Assembly (NCBI GenBank): GCA_934590135.1
Contig: CAKTOT010000047.1
Coordinates: 1-16,614, forward strand
Direction: 5' to 3'
Length of the DNA: 16,614 nt
Source: an uncultured Muribaculaceae bacterium
Lineage (GTDB): Bacteria; Bacteroidota; Bacteroidia; Bacteroidales; Muribaculaceae
The notes under the pieces were generated by a model. It was not told where the DNA came from, made no database searches, and saw nothing but the letters and a program-made list of their open reading frames with translations. Each line of letters begins with the position of its first letter. Position 1 is the stretch's first letter. Position numbers and translations under genes: made by a program. Positions 1-8,471 of this stretch are shown piece by piece.

Positions 1-1122
1 GTGCCGCACAGCGGCGACAAAACACTCCAAGCCCCCGACCGCTTCCATATCATCAGCGCCCACAGCGATTCGCCCGGATTTCGCGTCAAGCCCAAATGCG
101 AGATGCTCGGCGAAGGACGTATGCTGCGCCTAAATACCGAAGTATATGGAGGCCCTATACTGTACACATGGTTTGACCGTCCGCTTTCACTGGCCGGACG
201 CGTAATACTGCGCGGCGATGATGCCATGCATCCAGTCACCCGCTTGGTACGCTTCGACCGCCCGATGCTCACCATTCCGCACCTGGCGATACACTTCAAT
301 CGTGCCGTCAACGAGGGCAACCCTCTGTCACGCCAACGCGATATGCTACCCGTAGTGGGTACGCTTCCCGAAGACGAAAAACCCGAAGGATGGCTGTGCC
401 GACAGATTGCTAAAGAGCTCGAAGTCTCGGCCGAAGACATTCTCGATTACGATATTTCGCTGTACGACACCACTAAAGCATGTACCGTGGGCGCCTACGA
501 AGACTATATCACCTCGGGACGCATAGACGATCTAAGTATGGTACACGCGGCCACCATCGCCATCGCCGAGGCACAACCATCGACCGACGGCACACTCAAG
601 GTTATGGCCATTTTCGACAACGAAGAAACCGGCTCGGGCACCAAGCAAGGCGCCGGATCACCCATATTAGACTACGTACTGCGCCGCATATATGCCGCTG
701 CCGAAGCTCCCGAAGAAAAATATCTGCGTAGCGTGGCCGATTCGTTTATGGTCAGCGCCGACAACGCTCACGGCGCTCACCCCAATTACATGGACAAATA
801 CGACCCCACCAACCACCCGTTGCTCGGTGGAGGCCCCGTCATCAAAATCAACGCTAATTGCAAATACATGACCGATGCCGACAGCGCCGCCGTATTCGCC
901 TCTATATGCAAGGAAGCCGAAGTACCGGTACAGTATTTCGTCAACCATAGCGATGTGGCCGGAGGTTCTACATTAGGCAATATTCTCACCTCCCAAATAC
1001 CGCTGCGCGGCGTCGATATGGGTGCCGCCGTCTGGGCTATGCACTCGGTACGCGAAACTGCCTCACTACGCGACCACGAAATGATCATACGCGCTTTCAA
1101 GGCTTTCTACGCCCAAAAGTAA
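1..1122 (+). CDS. M18 family aminopeptidase, 5' end cut by window edge
   Basis: The product is a co-catalytic zinc aminopeptidase of family M18 (aspartyl aminopeptidase-like), a cytoplasmic enzyme that removes N-terminal residues, typically acidic ones, from peptides. Counting from the first base of the window, the metal-binding set is visible: HSD at residues 21-23, RIDDL at 174-178, the catalytic DNEETGSG at 206-213, SADNAH at 252-257, and MHSVRE at 347-352. Family members carry roughly 60 more residues before the HSD motif, so the in-frame GTG at base 1 is probably an internal valine codon and the true start lies upstream. The 373 visible residues run to a clean C-terminus and a TAA stop. 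A strong terminator follows, so this gene ends its transcription unit. The family call is firm; substrate preference is inferred from family. Confidence 0.9.
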   Translation: MPHSGDKTLQAPDRFHIISAHSDSPGFRVKPKCEMLGEGRMLRLNTEVYGGPILYTWFDRPLSLAGRVILRGDDAMHPVTRLVRFDRPMLTIPHLAIHFNRAVNEGNPLSRQRDMLPVVGTLPEDEKPEGWLCRQIAKELEVSAEDILDYDISLYDTTKACTVGAYEDYITSGRIDDLSMVHAATIAIAEAQPSTDGTLKVMAIFDNEETGSGTKQGAGSPILDYVLRRIYAAAEAPEEKYLRSVADSFMVSADNAHGAHPNYMDKYDPTNHPLLGGGPVIKINANCKYMTDADSAAVFASICKEAEVPVQYFVNHSDVAGGSTLGNILTSQIPLRGVDMGAAVWAMHSVRETASLRDHEMIIRAFKAFYAQK

Positions 1123-1131
1123 ATTACATAG

Positions 1132-1168
1132 AAAAGATAAGGAGCCGGGGATCCGCTCCTTATCTTTT
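1132..1168 (+). terminator. Rho-independent terminator after the aminopeptidase gene
   Basis: A perfect 14-bp stem (1132-1145 pairing with 1155-1168) encloses a 9-base loop. The stem includes the GC-rich part GGAGC/GCTCC, and the 3' arm runs into six T residues at 1165-1170. It starts 10 bases after the aminopeptidase stop codon. The A-run opposite the T-run would also let it work in the reverse direction, though no gene on the minus strand is seen nearby. Confidence 0.93.
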
Positions 1169-1217
1169 TTATATACTAATAATCGAATAAAAACATACCA
1201 AACAAATACTCTCCCTT

Positions 1218-2564
1218 ATGAAAATAGCAAAGACAATCACAGCTTTATGCGCCTTTTACGCTTCATTGACCGCCTACGCACAAGACACCATCGCCTACCA
1301 ATGGCCCGATTCGATATACGCCTGTGTAAAAACCGCTGATTATCTCACCCAAGATGAAAAGCAGGTAGTAATCGAAATCAACAAGGCACGCACCAATCCC
1401 GTGCAATACGCACTGGAAGTCCTTGTACCATATATGCACAGCATCAATTATGACAACGTGTACACCGACAGTCAAGGTTACCTTATACGCACCCAAGAAG
1501 GTCAAGGCGCAGTGGACGAAGCCATCAATGCCATGCATCTGCAAAAACCTATGCCTATGCTGCATCCGCAGCAATATCTCGCATTGGCAGCCTCCGACCT
1601 ATGCAGCGACCTCGGTCCAAAAGGTATGACCGGGCACACCGGTACAGACGGAAGTTCGATGAAACAACGCATAGTAAGACACAATCCGGATGCACAAAAT
1701 GCCGGATGCAGCGAAATATCTTCGTACGGCGATATGACACCCGTGGAAACCGTAAGGTCACTGATAGTGGACGACGGCATACAATCACGCGCCAACCGCA
1801 AGATGCTTTTCGAAAACTTTTCCTGTATAGGCATATCCATCGGGACACATGCCAAGTACAATAAAATGTGCGTTTTGGTGTTCCAAAATCAAACCACCGA
1901 AAGCAAACGCCCAACACATACAAAAGTAACGGCCACTGTCGCTCAAAACACAACACCAGCCACGGACACCGCAGTATGGCCCGACTCTATATACTCGGTA
2001 GTGGCAAATGCCCCATACCTCTCCCAATTAGAAAAAGAAAACATCATCGAAGTCAATAAGGCACGCACCAACCCTACTCGTTACATCAAGGAAGTACTCG
2101 TTCCATTTCTCAACACAATGGGCAACGACAACACTTATCTTAACAGCAAAGGCCAAATGGTAGGCACACACGAAGGTAAAGCTGCCATCTTAGAAGCCAT
2201 CGAAGACTTGAAAACAAAGAAGCCCATGAATATGCTGCGACCCAAACAATCATTATATCTTGCCGCTCTCGACCATTGCAACGACTGTGGTCCTAAGGGT
2301 ATATTAGGCCACGATGGCTCGGACGGTTCTACACCTGATAAACGAATAAAAAGATATGATCCCAATGTATGTCTTTGCGGCGAAAATATAGCGTACGGCA
2401 ATATGACAGCCATGGAGATAGTGCGCGGGCTTATAGTGGACGACAATGTAAAAAATAGGGGACATCGCAAAAACACATTTCTAAATTACGGACACGTAGG
2501 TGTAGCCTCCGTTCCACATAACAGCGAATACAAGTTCATAATAGTATTCAACTTCTCAGATTAG
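1218..2564 (+). CDS. Exported protein with two tandem CAP (SCP/PR-1-like) domains
   Basis: The 448-residue product starts with a signal peptide (basic MKIAK, hydrophobic core, likely cleavage after AYA at residue 21), so it should be exported. Two homologous CAP domains follow, about residues 28-225 and 254-448, joined by a Thr-rich linker at about 226-250. Each begins with WPDSIY and has an INKARTNP or VNKARTNP helix, a GPKG..GH.G.DGS segment and an LIVDD stretch. The second domain keeps the CAP cavity pattern: H353, H365, E389 in CGENIAYG and H416 in RGHRKN. In the first, H140 and E166 remain, but the positions of H353 and H416 are L128 and N193, so its cavity looks incomplete. Bacterial CAP proteins have no single known activity; cell-surface, peptide or lipid binding roles are described for the superfamily. 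It follows a terminator and probably has its own promoter, though no TANNTTTG box is seen in the short upstream gap. Confidence 0.85.
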   Translation: MKIAKTITALCAFYASLTAYAQDTIAYQWPDSIYACVKTADYLTQDEKQVVIEINKARTNPVQYALEVLVPYMHSINYDNVYTDSQGYLIRTQEGQGAVDEAINAMHLQKPMPMLHPQQYLALAASDLCSDLGPKGMTGHTGTDGSSMKQRIVRHNPDAQNAGCSEISSYGDMTPVETVRSLIVDDGIQSRANRKMLFENFSCIGISIGTHAKYNKMCVLVFQNQTTESKRPTHTKVTATVAQNTTPATDTAVWPDSIYSVVANAPYLSQLEKENIIEVNKARTNPTRYIKEVLVPFLNTMGNDNTYLNSKGQMVGTHEGKAAILEAIEDLKTKKPMNMLRPKQSLYLAALDHCNDCGPKGILGHDGSDGSTPDKRIKRYDPNVCLCGENIAYGNMTAMEIVRGLIVDDNVKNRGHRKNTFLNYGHVGVASVPHNSEYKFIIVFNFSD

Positions 2565-2779
2565 TCTCCTCTACACCACTCTACATACAGTGTCAATAAG
2601 TGTGTCGAAAACTGATAAGAAACTATTGAAAAATATATTTGGAAATATCGAAGACTTGAACATATACGAAGAAATATCCAAAGCCCCAAAATATTTCTAT
2701 GATAAGTTATCATATACACATTCTACCATTTTCGACCATCTTTTCAACTTTCGAGAGCATAATACTGCCGAAAAGTTAT

Positions 2780-2787
2780 TAACTTTG
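2780..2787 (+). promoter_or_regulatory. Candidate Bacteroides-type -7 element upstream of nadA
   Basis: TAACTTTG fits the Bacteroidota TANNTTTG -7 consensus and is followed by CA, as many such promoters are. It forms the right arm of a 7-bp inverted repeat (AAAGTTA, one base, TAACTTT; 2772-2786). No convincing TTTG -33 element lies at the usual distance, so the call is tentative. Transcription would start near 2794, inside or beside the first perfect DnaA box, giving nadA a leader of about 200 bases. Confidence 0.35.
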
Positions 2788-2791
2788 CACG

Positions 2792-2800
2792 TTATCCACA
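2792..2800 (+). promoter_or_regulatory. DnaA box, perfect consensus
   Basis: TTATCCACA matches the TTATNCACA DnaA-box consensus exactly. It lies just downstream of the candidate -7 element at 2780-2787, about where transcription toward nadA would start. Confidence 0.6.
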
Positions 2801-2826
2801 CCATGTCAATAAAGTTTGTATCTTGT

Positions 2827-2835
2827 TGTGGATAA
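2827..2835 (-). promoter_or_regulatory. DnaA box, perfect consensus, inverted
   Basis: TGTGGATAA on the + strand is the exact reverse complement of TTATCCACA. It sits 26 bases from the first perfect box and points toward it. Confidence 0.6.
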
Positions 2836-2880
2836 GCAAAACCGGGTGTTTATAACCCCGAGGAGAAATATACAATAAGA

Positions 2881-2889
2881 TGTTGATAA
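2881..2889 (-). promoter_or_regulatory. DnaA box, one mismatch, inverted
   Basis: TGTTGATAA on the + strand reads TTATCAACA on the other strand, differing from TTATCCACA at one position. Its value as a binding site rests on the two perfect boxes nearby. Confidence 0.4.
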
Positions 2890-2926
2890 CGTATTTTCCA
2901 AATTTTCAGTGCAAAAGTTATAATCG

Positions 2927-2935
2927 TTATCTACA
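2927..2935 (+). promoter_or_regulatory. DnaA box, one mismatch
   Basis: TTATCTACA differs from TTATCCACA at one position. It borders the AT-rich stretch (2936-2995) in front of nadA, which is where a DNA-unwinding element would be expected if this is an origin. Confidence 0.4.
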
Positions 2936-2995
2936 CCCCTTATTGTTCTTATAGAATTGTTGAAAAATTTTTCTTCATTAAACCTTTAATAATAT

Positions 2996-3952
2996 ATGGA
3001 TGTTGAAAACTCCGGACGACAGGCGTCCGTAGAAGCACTCAAAGAAGAAATACAGCGCCTCAAACAAGAGCGCGGCGCTGTCATCATGGCGCACTATTAT
3101 CAGCAGCCGGAGGTACAGGATATAGCCGACTTCATAGGAGATTCGTTGGCACTGGCTCAGCAGGCCACAAAACTTCCTCAAAAAGTAATAGTGCTGTGCG
3201 GTGTACATTTTATGGCCGAAACTGCCGCCATTCTGTGTCCGGAGAAGACCGTGATTATTCCGGACCCGACGGCCGGATGCTCTTTGGCCGATTCGTGTCC
3301 GGCCGACCGCTTTGAAGCCTTTATCAAGGAACATCCCGGACATACGGTCATATCTTATGTCAATACTTCGGCAGCCGTCAAGGCCCTCAGCGATATACTG
3401 GTCACCAGTTCTAATGCCCGCAAAATTGTGGAGAGTCTGCCAGAGGACACTCCCATAATTTTCGGACCGGACCGCAATCTGGGTAGCTATATCAACAGCG
3501 TCACCGGTCGTAATATGGTGCTGTGGGACGGTGCCTGCCATGTGCATGCTCGTTTCAGCGTTCAGGGTATTATAGATCTAAAAAAACAATATTACGGAGC
3601 ACCGGTGCTGGCCCATCCCGAATGTCCCAAGGCAGTGCTTGTACTTGCCGACCATGTAGGATCTACGGCTGCTTTGCTCAAATACGCACAACAAAGCGAT
3701 GCCGACACCTTCATCGTAGCCACCGAAAGCGGCATACTACACCAAATGCACAAGAGCTGCCCCGACAAAAAATTCATACCCGCACCGCCGGACGAACTTG
3801 GATGCGGATGCAACGAATGTTCTTTTATGAAGCAGATTACCCTCGAAAAGGTGCGAGACTCGTTGCGCGACCTGACTCCGGTGGTTACGGTAGATGCCGA
3901 AACGGCACGCCGCGCCATAGTTCCCATACAAAGAATGCTCGAACTTTCGTGA
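2996..3952 (+). CDS. nadA: Quinolinate synthase NadA
   Basis: NadA is a cytoplasmic [4Fe-4S] enzyme that condenses iminoaspartate (made by NadB) with dihydroxyacetone phosphate to give quinolinate, the second step of de novo NAD synthesis. The 318-residue product is of normal length. It shows MAHYYQQPEVQDIADFIGDS near residues 31-50, CGVHFMAET at 68-76, SYVNTSA at 120-126, GPDRNLG at 157-163 and TESGILH at 243-249. The three predicted cluster ligands are C95 in AGCSLAD, C210 in HPECP and C275 in NECSFMK, matching the family pattern. The ATG at 2996 comes directly after the AT-rich DnaA-box region. leuS starts 55 bases downstream with no terminator between them, so the two may share a transcript. 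nadB, the partner enzyme, lies beyond leuS at 6897. Confidence 0.97.
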   Translation: MDVENSGRQASVEALKEEIQRLKQERGAVIMAHYYQQPEVQDIADFIGDSLALAQQATKLPQKVIVLCGVHFMAETAAILCPEKTVIIPDPTAGCSLADSCPADRFEAFIKEHPGHTVISYVNTSAAVKALSDILVTSSNARKIVESLPEDTPIIFGPDRNLGSYINSVTGRNMVLWDGACHVHARFSVQGIIDLKKQYYGAPVLAHPECPKAVLVLADHVGSTAALLKYAQQSDADTFIVATESGILHQMHKSCPDKKFIPAPPDELGCGCNECSFMKQITLEKVRDSLRDLTPVVTVDAETARRAIVPIQRMLELS

Positions 3953-4007
3953 AATATAAACGCTATACTTCATCTCCAATAAATAAAATACATATACACT
4001 ACATATA

Positions 4008-6788
4008 ATGGAATATAATCATCGCGACATCGAAGCCCGCTGGCAACAGTATTGGCGTGACAACAATACATACCGCGTGGACATAGACCCCAAACGTCCC
4101 AAATACTACGTACTCGACATGTTCCCATACCCCTCGGGAGCAGGCTTGCACGTGGGACATCCCTTAGGATATATAGCCTCGGACATAGTGAGCCGCTACA
4201 AAAGGCTCAAAGGCTTCAACGTACTTCATCCTATGGGATATGATGCCTACGGACTTCCTGCCGAGCAGTATGCCATACAGACCGGACAACATCCGGAGGT
4301 GACTACTCAAACCAATATAGCACGTTATCGCGAACAACTGGACAAGATAGGCTTTTGCTACGACTGGTCGCGCGAAATACGTACTTGCGACCCCGAATAT
4401 TACAAATGGACACAATGGACGTTCAAGCGTATGTTCATGAGTTACTATGACACTCAGGCTTGCAAGGCCATGCCCGTCAGCGATTTGGTGGCACGCTTCG
4501 AAAAGGAAGGTGCCGGTGCCGATACTCCGGCAGCCTCCTCGCAGGTACTCACCTTCACTGCCGACGAATGGAAGAATATGGATGCCAAGCAGCAGTCCGA
4601 TGTGCTGATGAACTATCGTATAGCTTATCTCGGCAACACCATGGTCAATTGGTGTCCCAAATTGGGAACGGTACTGGCCAACGACGAAGTATCGGAAGGT
4701 GTATCGCTTCGAGGCGGATATCCTGTCGAGCAAAAAGTGATGTACCAATGGTGTCTGCGCGTAAGTGCTTATGCCGAACGCCTGCTTCAGGGTCTTGATA
4801 CCATCGACTGGACCGAATCGCTTAAAGAAACACAGCGTAACTGGATAGGCCGCAGCGAAGGTGCCGAAATGCATTTTGCCATCGACGGAAGAGATGATAT
4901 AGACCTCGAAATATTCACTACACGTGCCGATACTGTATTTGGTGTAACATTTATGGTACTTGCTCCCGAAAGTGAGTATGTAGACAAAGTCACCACCGCC
5001 GAACAACGCGAAGCCGTCACTGCATACATCGCCGCCACCAAGCGCCGTACCGAGCGCGAACGTCTTATGGACAAGCGCGTCAGCGGCGTGTTTACAGGCG
5101 CATACGCCGTCAATCCCCTTACGAGTAAGAAAATTCCTATTTGGGTAAGCGACTATGTACTTGCCGGATACGGTACCGGTGCCATCATGGCCGTGCCCGC
5201 ACATGACAGCCGCGACTACGCTTTTGCCAAGCACTTCAATCTACCTATCATTCCACTGATAGAAGGAGCCGATGTATCCGAACAATCCTTCGATGCCAAG
5301 GAAGGCATAATGATGAATAGCGAGGGTCCCGATCTCAACCTCAACGGACTTACGGTCAAGGAAGCCATCGCCGCCACCAAAAAGTATATAAAAGAAAAAG
5401 GCATAGGCCGCGTCAAGGTCAATTACCGCCTGCGTGACGCCATATTCTCGCGTCAGCGCTACTGGGGCGAACCTTTCCCCGTATACTATAAGGATGGTAT
5501 ACCTTGTATGCTTGATGACAAGAATCTGCCTCTGCTGTTGCCCGAAATAGACGCATATCTGCCCACCGAAAAAGGCGAACCGCCGTTGGGTCGTGCCAAA
5601 AATTGGAAAACCGCCGACGGATATCCCTTGGAACTGAATACCATGCCCGGATTTGCCGGCAGCTCGGCATACTATCTGCGATATATGGATCCGCACAACC
5701 ACAATGCACTCGTATCAAAAGAGGCTGACGAATACTGGCGCAATGTAGACCTGTATATAGGCGGTACCGAACACGCCACCGGACACTTGATATACAGCCG
5801 TTTCTGGAACAAATTCCTCTATGACCTCGGAATTGTGGTCGAGGAAGAACCATTCAAGAAACTCATCAATCAGGGTATGATACAGGGTCGTTCGAACTTT
5901 GTATATCGTATCAAGGACACTAACACCTTTGTAAGTGCCGGCAAGAAAAAGGACTACGATGTGACACCCATACATGTGGACGTCAATATAGTAAAGAACG
6001 ATGTACTCGATACCGAAGCCTTCCGTAAATGGCGTCCCGAATACAACGATGCGCAGTTTGTACTCGAAGACGACGGTCGCTATCTTTGCGGATATGCAGT
6101 CGAGAAGATGTCCAAGTCAATGTTCAATGTAGTCAACCCCGATGATATCGTTGCCACTTACGGTGCCGATACCCTGCGTCTTTACGAAATGTTCCTCGGA
6201 CCATTGGAGCAGTCCAAGCCGTGGGATACAAACGGCATTGACGGCGTCAATCGTTTCCTCAAAAAATTATGGGCACTCTTCTACAAAGGCGAAGAATTCC
6301 TGCCCGACGAAAGCGCAGCTTCCGATGAAGACCTTCGCAGTCTCCATCGCCTTATAGCCAAGGTTACGGCCGACATCGACAACTTCTCCTTCAATACATC
6401 GGTGGCCGCCTTTATGATATGCGTCAACGAGCTCACCTCGCGCCGTTGCCGCAGCCGACAAGTATTGCAGAAGCTCTTGGTGCTGCTCACACCTTTTGCA
6501 CCGCATATCGCCGAAGAATTGTGGCATGCGTTGGGCAATACAACCACCATCTGCGATGCCCAATGGCCTCAAGCCGAAGAACGCTACCTCAAAGCCGACA
6601 CGCAGACATACGCCGTTTCCTTCAATGGCAAGGCTCGCTTCACCATCACCGTAGCCGCCGGCACAGACCGCGCCGATGTCGAACGTCTGGCACTCAGCAA
6701 TGCCGCCGCCGCCAAGTGGCTGGAAGGCAAACAGATTGTCAAAATCATCGTTGTGCCCGGCAAGATTGTAAATGTCGTTGTTAAGTAA
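4008..6788 (+). CDS. leuS: Leucyl-tRNA synthetase
   Basis: This class I synthetase charges tRNA-Leu with leucine. The 926-residue product has the HIGH-type motif HVGH at 48-51, the KMSKS loop at 700-704 and an editing (CP1) domain with TTRAD at 304-308 and the HDSRD segment near 399-403, whose aspartates correspond to the conserved editing residues. The C-terminal half carries the anticodon-binding helical domain (around LLTPFAPHIAEELWHALGN) and ends with a small C-terminal domain. In the region equivalent to the zinc module of the E. coli enzyme, one CP pair is seen (NWCPKLGTVLAND) but the second cysteine pair is absent, so zinc binding there looks lost. An insertion precedes KMSKS (about residues 640-695). 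The gene sits between nadA and nadB, 55 bases after the former and 108 before the latter. Confidence 0.98.
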   Translation: MEYNHRDIEARWQQYWRDNNTYRVDIDPKRPKYYVLDMFPYPSGAGLHVGHPLGYIASDIVSRYKRLKGFNVLHPMGYDAYGLPAEQYAIQTGQHPEVTTQTNIARYREQLDKIGFCYDWSREIRTCDPEYYKWTQWTFKRMFMSYYDTQACKAMPVSDLVARFEKEGAGADTPAASSQVLTFTADEWKNMDAKQQSDVLMNYRIAYLGNTMVNWCPKLGTVLANDEVSEGVSLRGGYPVEQKVMYQWCLRVSAYAERLLQGLDTIDWTESLKETQRNWIGRSEGAEMHFAIDGRDDIDLEIFTTRADTVFGVTFMVLAPESEYVDKVTTAEQREAVTAYIAATKRRTERERLMDKRVSGVFTGAYAVNPLTSKKIPIWVSDYVLAGYGTGAIMAVPAHDSRDYAFAKHFNLPIIPLIEGADVSEQSFDAKEGIMMNSEGPDLNLNGLTVKEAIAATKKYIKEKGIGRVKVNYRLRDAIFSRQRYWGEPFPVYYKDGIPCMLDDKNLPLLLPEIDAYLPTEKGEPPLGRAKNWKTADGYPLELNTMPGFAGSSAYYLRYMDPHNHNALVSKEADEYWRNVDLYIGGTEHATGHLIYSRFWNKFLYDLGIVVEEEPFKKLINQGMIQGRSNFVYRIKDTNTFVSAGKKKDYDVTPIHVDVNIVKNDVLDTEAFRKWRPEYNDAQFVLEDDGRYLCGYAVEKMSKSMFNVVNPDDIVATYGADTLRLYEMFLGPLEQSKPWDTNGIDGVNRFLKKLWALFYKGEEFLPDESAASDEDLRSLHRLIAKVTADIDNFSFNTSVAAFMICVNELTSRRCRSRQVLQKLLVLLTPFAPHIAEELWHALGNTTTICDAQWPQAEERYLKADTQTYAVSFNGKARFTITVAAGTDRADVERLALSNAAAAKWLEGKQIVKIIVVPGKIVNVVVK

Positions 6789-6896
6789 AAGCATACATAA
6801 GAAAACAAGAAAATAATAGGCGTTAAGCACTGTCTGATAATATACATAAGACACTCGTCTAAATAGCAACATCTTGCAATATAAAGAAATAATAAT

Positions 6897-8471
6897 ATGG
6901 AATACGATTATTTGGTCATAGGCTCCGGTATAGCCGGTATGAGCTTTGCCCTCAAAGTGGCGGAGCATGGTCGTGTGGCATTGATATGCAAGACCACTCT
7001 CGATGAAGCCAACACCGCATTGGCACAAGGTGGGGTCGCTTCGGTGACCAATCTCGCCGTAGACAACTTCGATAAACATATACATGATACTATGGTCGCC
7101 GGCGACTGGCTTTCAGATCCGGACGCAGTGCGTGCAGTGGTCACCGGAGCACCCAAAGGTATCAAAGATTTGCTGTCTTGGGGTGTTAATTTTGATCGCC
7201 GCGAAGACGGAACTTTTGACCTGCATCGCGAAGGCGGACATAGCGAATTCAGAATACTGCATCACGCCGACAACACCGGATTCGAAATACAGCGCGGCCT
7301 TATAGAGGCAGTGCGCCACAACCCTAATATAGACATCTACGAACACCACTTCGCCATAGAAATTATCACCCAGCACCACTTGGGACGTATAGTGACGCGC
7401 CGCACTCCGGACATCACCTGCTACGGTGCATACGTCCTCGACCAGGAAACAGGCAAGGTGGAGAAATTCCTTGCACGCGTAACCGTTATGGCTACCGGAG
7501 GCGTCGGTGCCGTATATCAGACCACTACCAACCCGCTTGTAGCCACCGGCGATGGTATAGCCATGGTATATCGTGCCAAAGGTACAGTCAAGGATATGGA
7601 ATTCATACAGTTCCACCCCACGGCATTGTTCCACCCGGGCGATCGACCCTCTTTCCTGATTACCGAAGCCATGCGCGGCTACGGTGCGGTATTGCGTAAC
7701 CTTCGCGGTGAGGAATTCATGCAGAAGTATGACCCGAGACTGTCACTGGCACCGCGCGACATCGTGGCACGAGCCATAGACAGCGAAATGAAACTTTACG
7801 GCGACGACCACGTATACCTTGACGTGACGCATAAAGATCCCGAAGAGACACGCCATCACTTCCCGAATATATACCAGAAGTGTTTGAGCCTCGGCATCGA
7901 CATCACTAAGGATTATATACCCGTAGCACCGGCTGCACACTACCTTTGCGGCGGCATCGCCGTCGACTTAGACGGTCAATCATCGATACATCGTCTGTAC
8001 GCTTTGGGCGAGTGTAGCCGAACAGGCCTGCACGGTGGCAACCGCTTAGCTTCAAACTCGTTAATAGAAGCAGTGGTATATGCCGATGCGGCAGCGCGTC
8101 ACGCCACAGCACATGCCCCCGGGTACGAATTGCGTCACGACGTCCCGGACTGGAACGACGAGGGTACACGTCATCCCGAGGAAATGGTGCTCATCACTCA
8201 AAGTATCAAAGAAGTCAACCAAATTATGGGCACATACGTCGGTATTGTGCGCTCTAATCTTCGCCTCGACCGCGCATGGAACCGTCTCGACATCCTATAC
8301 GAAGAGACCGAGAAATTATTCAAAGAATCGAAAGTATCGCGTGATATATGCGAATTGCGCAATATCATCAACGTGGGCTATCTGATAATGCGTCAGGCCA
8401 AGGAGCGTCACGAGTCACGCGGCCTGCACTACACCGTGGACTACCCCCCGGTACCGCACGACCATAAATGA
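6897..8471 (+). CDS. nadB: L-aspartate oxidase NadB
   Basis: NadB is an FAD enzyme that oxidises L-aspartate to iminoaspartate, which NadA then turns into quinolinate. The 524 residues begin with the FAD-binding GSGIAG at 9-14 and ALAQGGVA near 42-49. They continue with HREGGHSEFRILH, the substrate-loop block EFIQFHPTALF and ITEAMRG, the active-site arginine motif APRDIVARAI, and a C-terminal FAD motif in ALGECSRTGLHGGNRLASNS. This is the NadB pattern within the succinate dehydrogenase/fumarate reductase flavoprotein family; the neighbouring nadA supports NadB over fumarate reductase. The 108-base gap before it has no terminator hairpin and no clear TANNTTTG promoter. The stop codon overlaps the start of the DUF4294 gene in ATGA, which suggests translational coupling downstream. 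No nadC is present in the window. Confidence 0.97.
   Translation: MEYDYLVIGSGIAGMSFALKVAEHGRVALICKTTLDEANTALAQGGVASVTNLAVDNFDKHIHDTMVAGDWLSDPDAVRAVVTGAPKGIKDLLSWGVNFDRREDGTFDLHREGGHSEFRILHHADNTGFEIQRGLIEAVRHNPNIDIYEHHFAIEIITQHHLGRIVTRRTPDITCYGAYVLDQETGKVEKFLARVTVMATGGVGAVYQTTTNPLVATGDGIAMVYRAKGTVKDMEFIQFHPTALFHPGDRPSFLITEAMRGYGAVLRNLRGEEFMQKYDPRLSLAPRDIVARAIDSEMKLYGDDHVYLDVTHKDPEETRHHFPNIYQKCLSLGIDITKDYIPVAPAAHYLCGGIAVDLDGQSSIHRLYALGECSRTGLHGGNRLASNSLIEAVVYADAAARHATAHAPGYELRHDVPDWNDEGTRHPEEMVLITQSIKEVNQIMGTYVGIVRSNLRLDRAWNRLDILYEETEKLFKESKVSRDICELRNIINVGYLIMRQAKERHESRGLHYTVDYPPVPHDHK

Larger units (their letters stand above)
2565..2995. other. AT-rich gap with a DnaA-box cluster (origin-like or DnaA-binding locus)
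   Basis: This 431-base gap is clearly more AT-rich than the genes on either side and holds no convincing gene. It contains two perfect DnaA boxes (TTATCCACA) in opposite orientation at 2792-2800 and 2827-2835, and two one-mismatch boxes, also in opposite orientation, at 2881-2889 and 2927-2935. The order is plus, minus, minus, plus over 144 bases. Immediately to the right, 2936-2995 is very AT-rich and could serve as an unwinding element. Bacterial origins typically pair a DnaA-box cluster with such an AT-rich segment. Against an origin, both flanking gene blocks lie on the same strand, and hand counts of C and G in 120-base samples show no flip: C/G was 32/28 (361-480), 36/29 (601-720), 33/32 (3241-3360) and 40/31 (4981-5100). 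A DnaA-titrating or DnaA-regulated promoter region is the main alternative. Confidence 0.5.

Noticed and set aside
1..3. GTG at the first base as the start of the aminopeptidase
   Set aside because: M18 enzymes have about 60 residues before the HSD motif, which here is at residue 21; the gene is cut by the window edge.
2590..2835. 81-codon GTG-started frame in the DnaA-box gap
   Set aside because: It has no recognisable domain, its composition reflects the AT-rich DNA, and its 3' end covers both perfect DnaA boxes. A gene remnant cannot be fully excluded.
4164..5234. 356-codon minus-strand frame inside leuS
   Set aside because: It lies wholly antisense to a clear leuS and shows no family features.
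6793..6851. Direct repeat ATACATAAGA (6793-6802 and 6842-6851) between leuS and nadB
   Set aside because: Ten AT-rich bases repeated once in an AT-rich gap is weak evidence for a binding site or element end.
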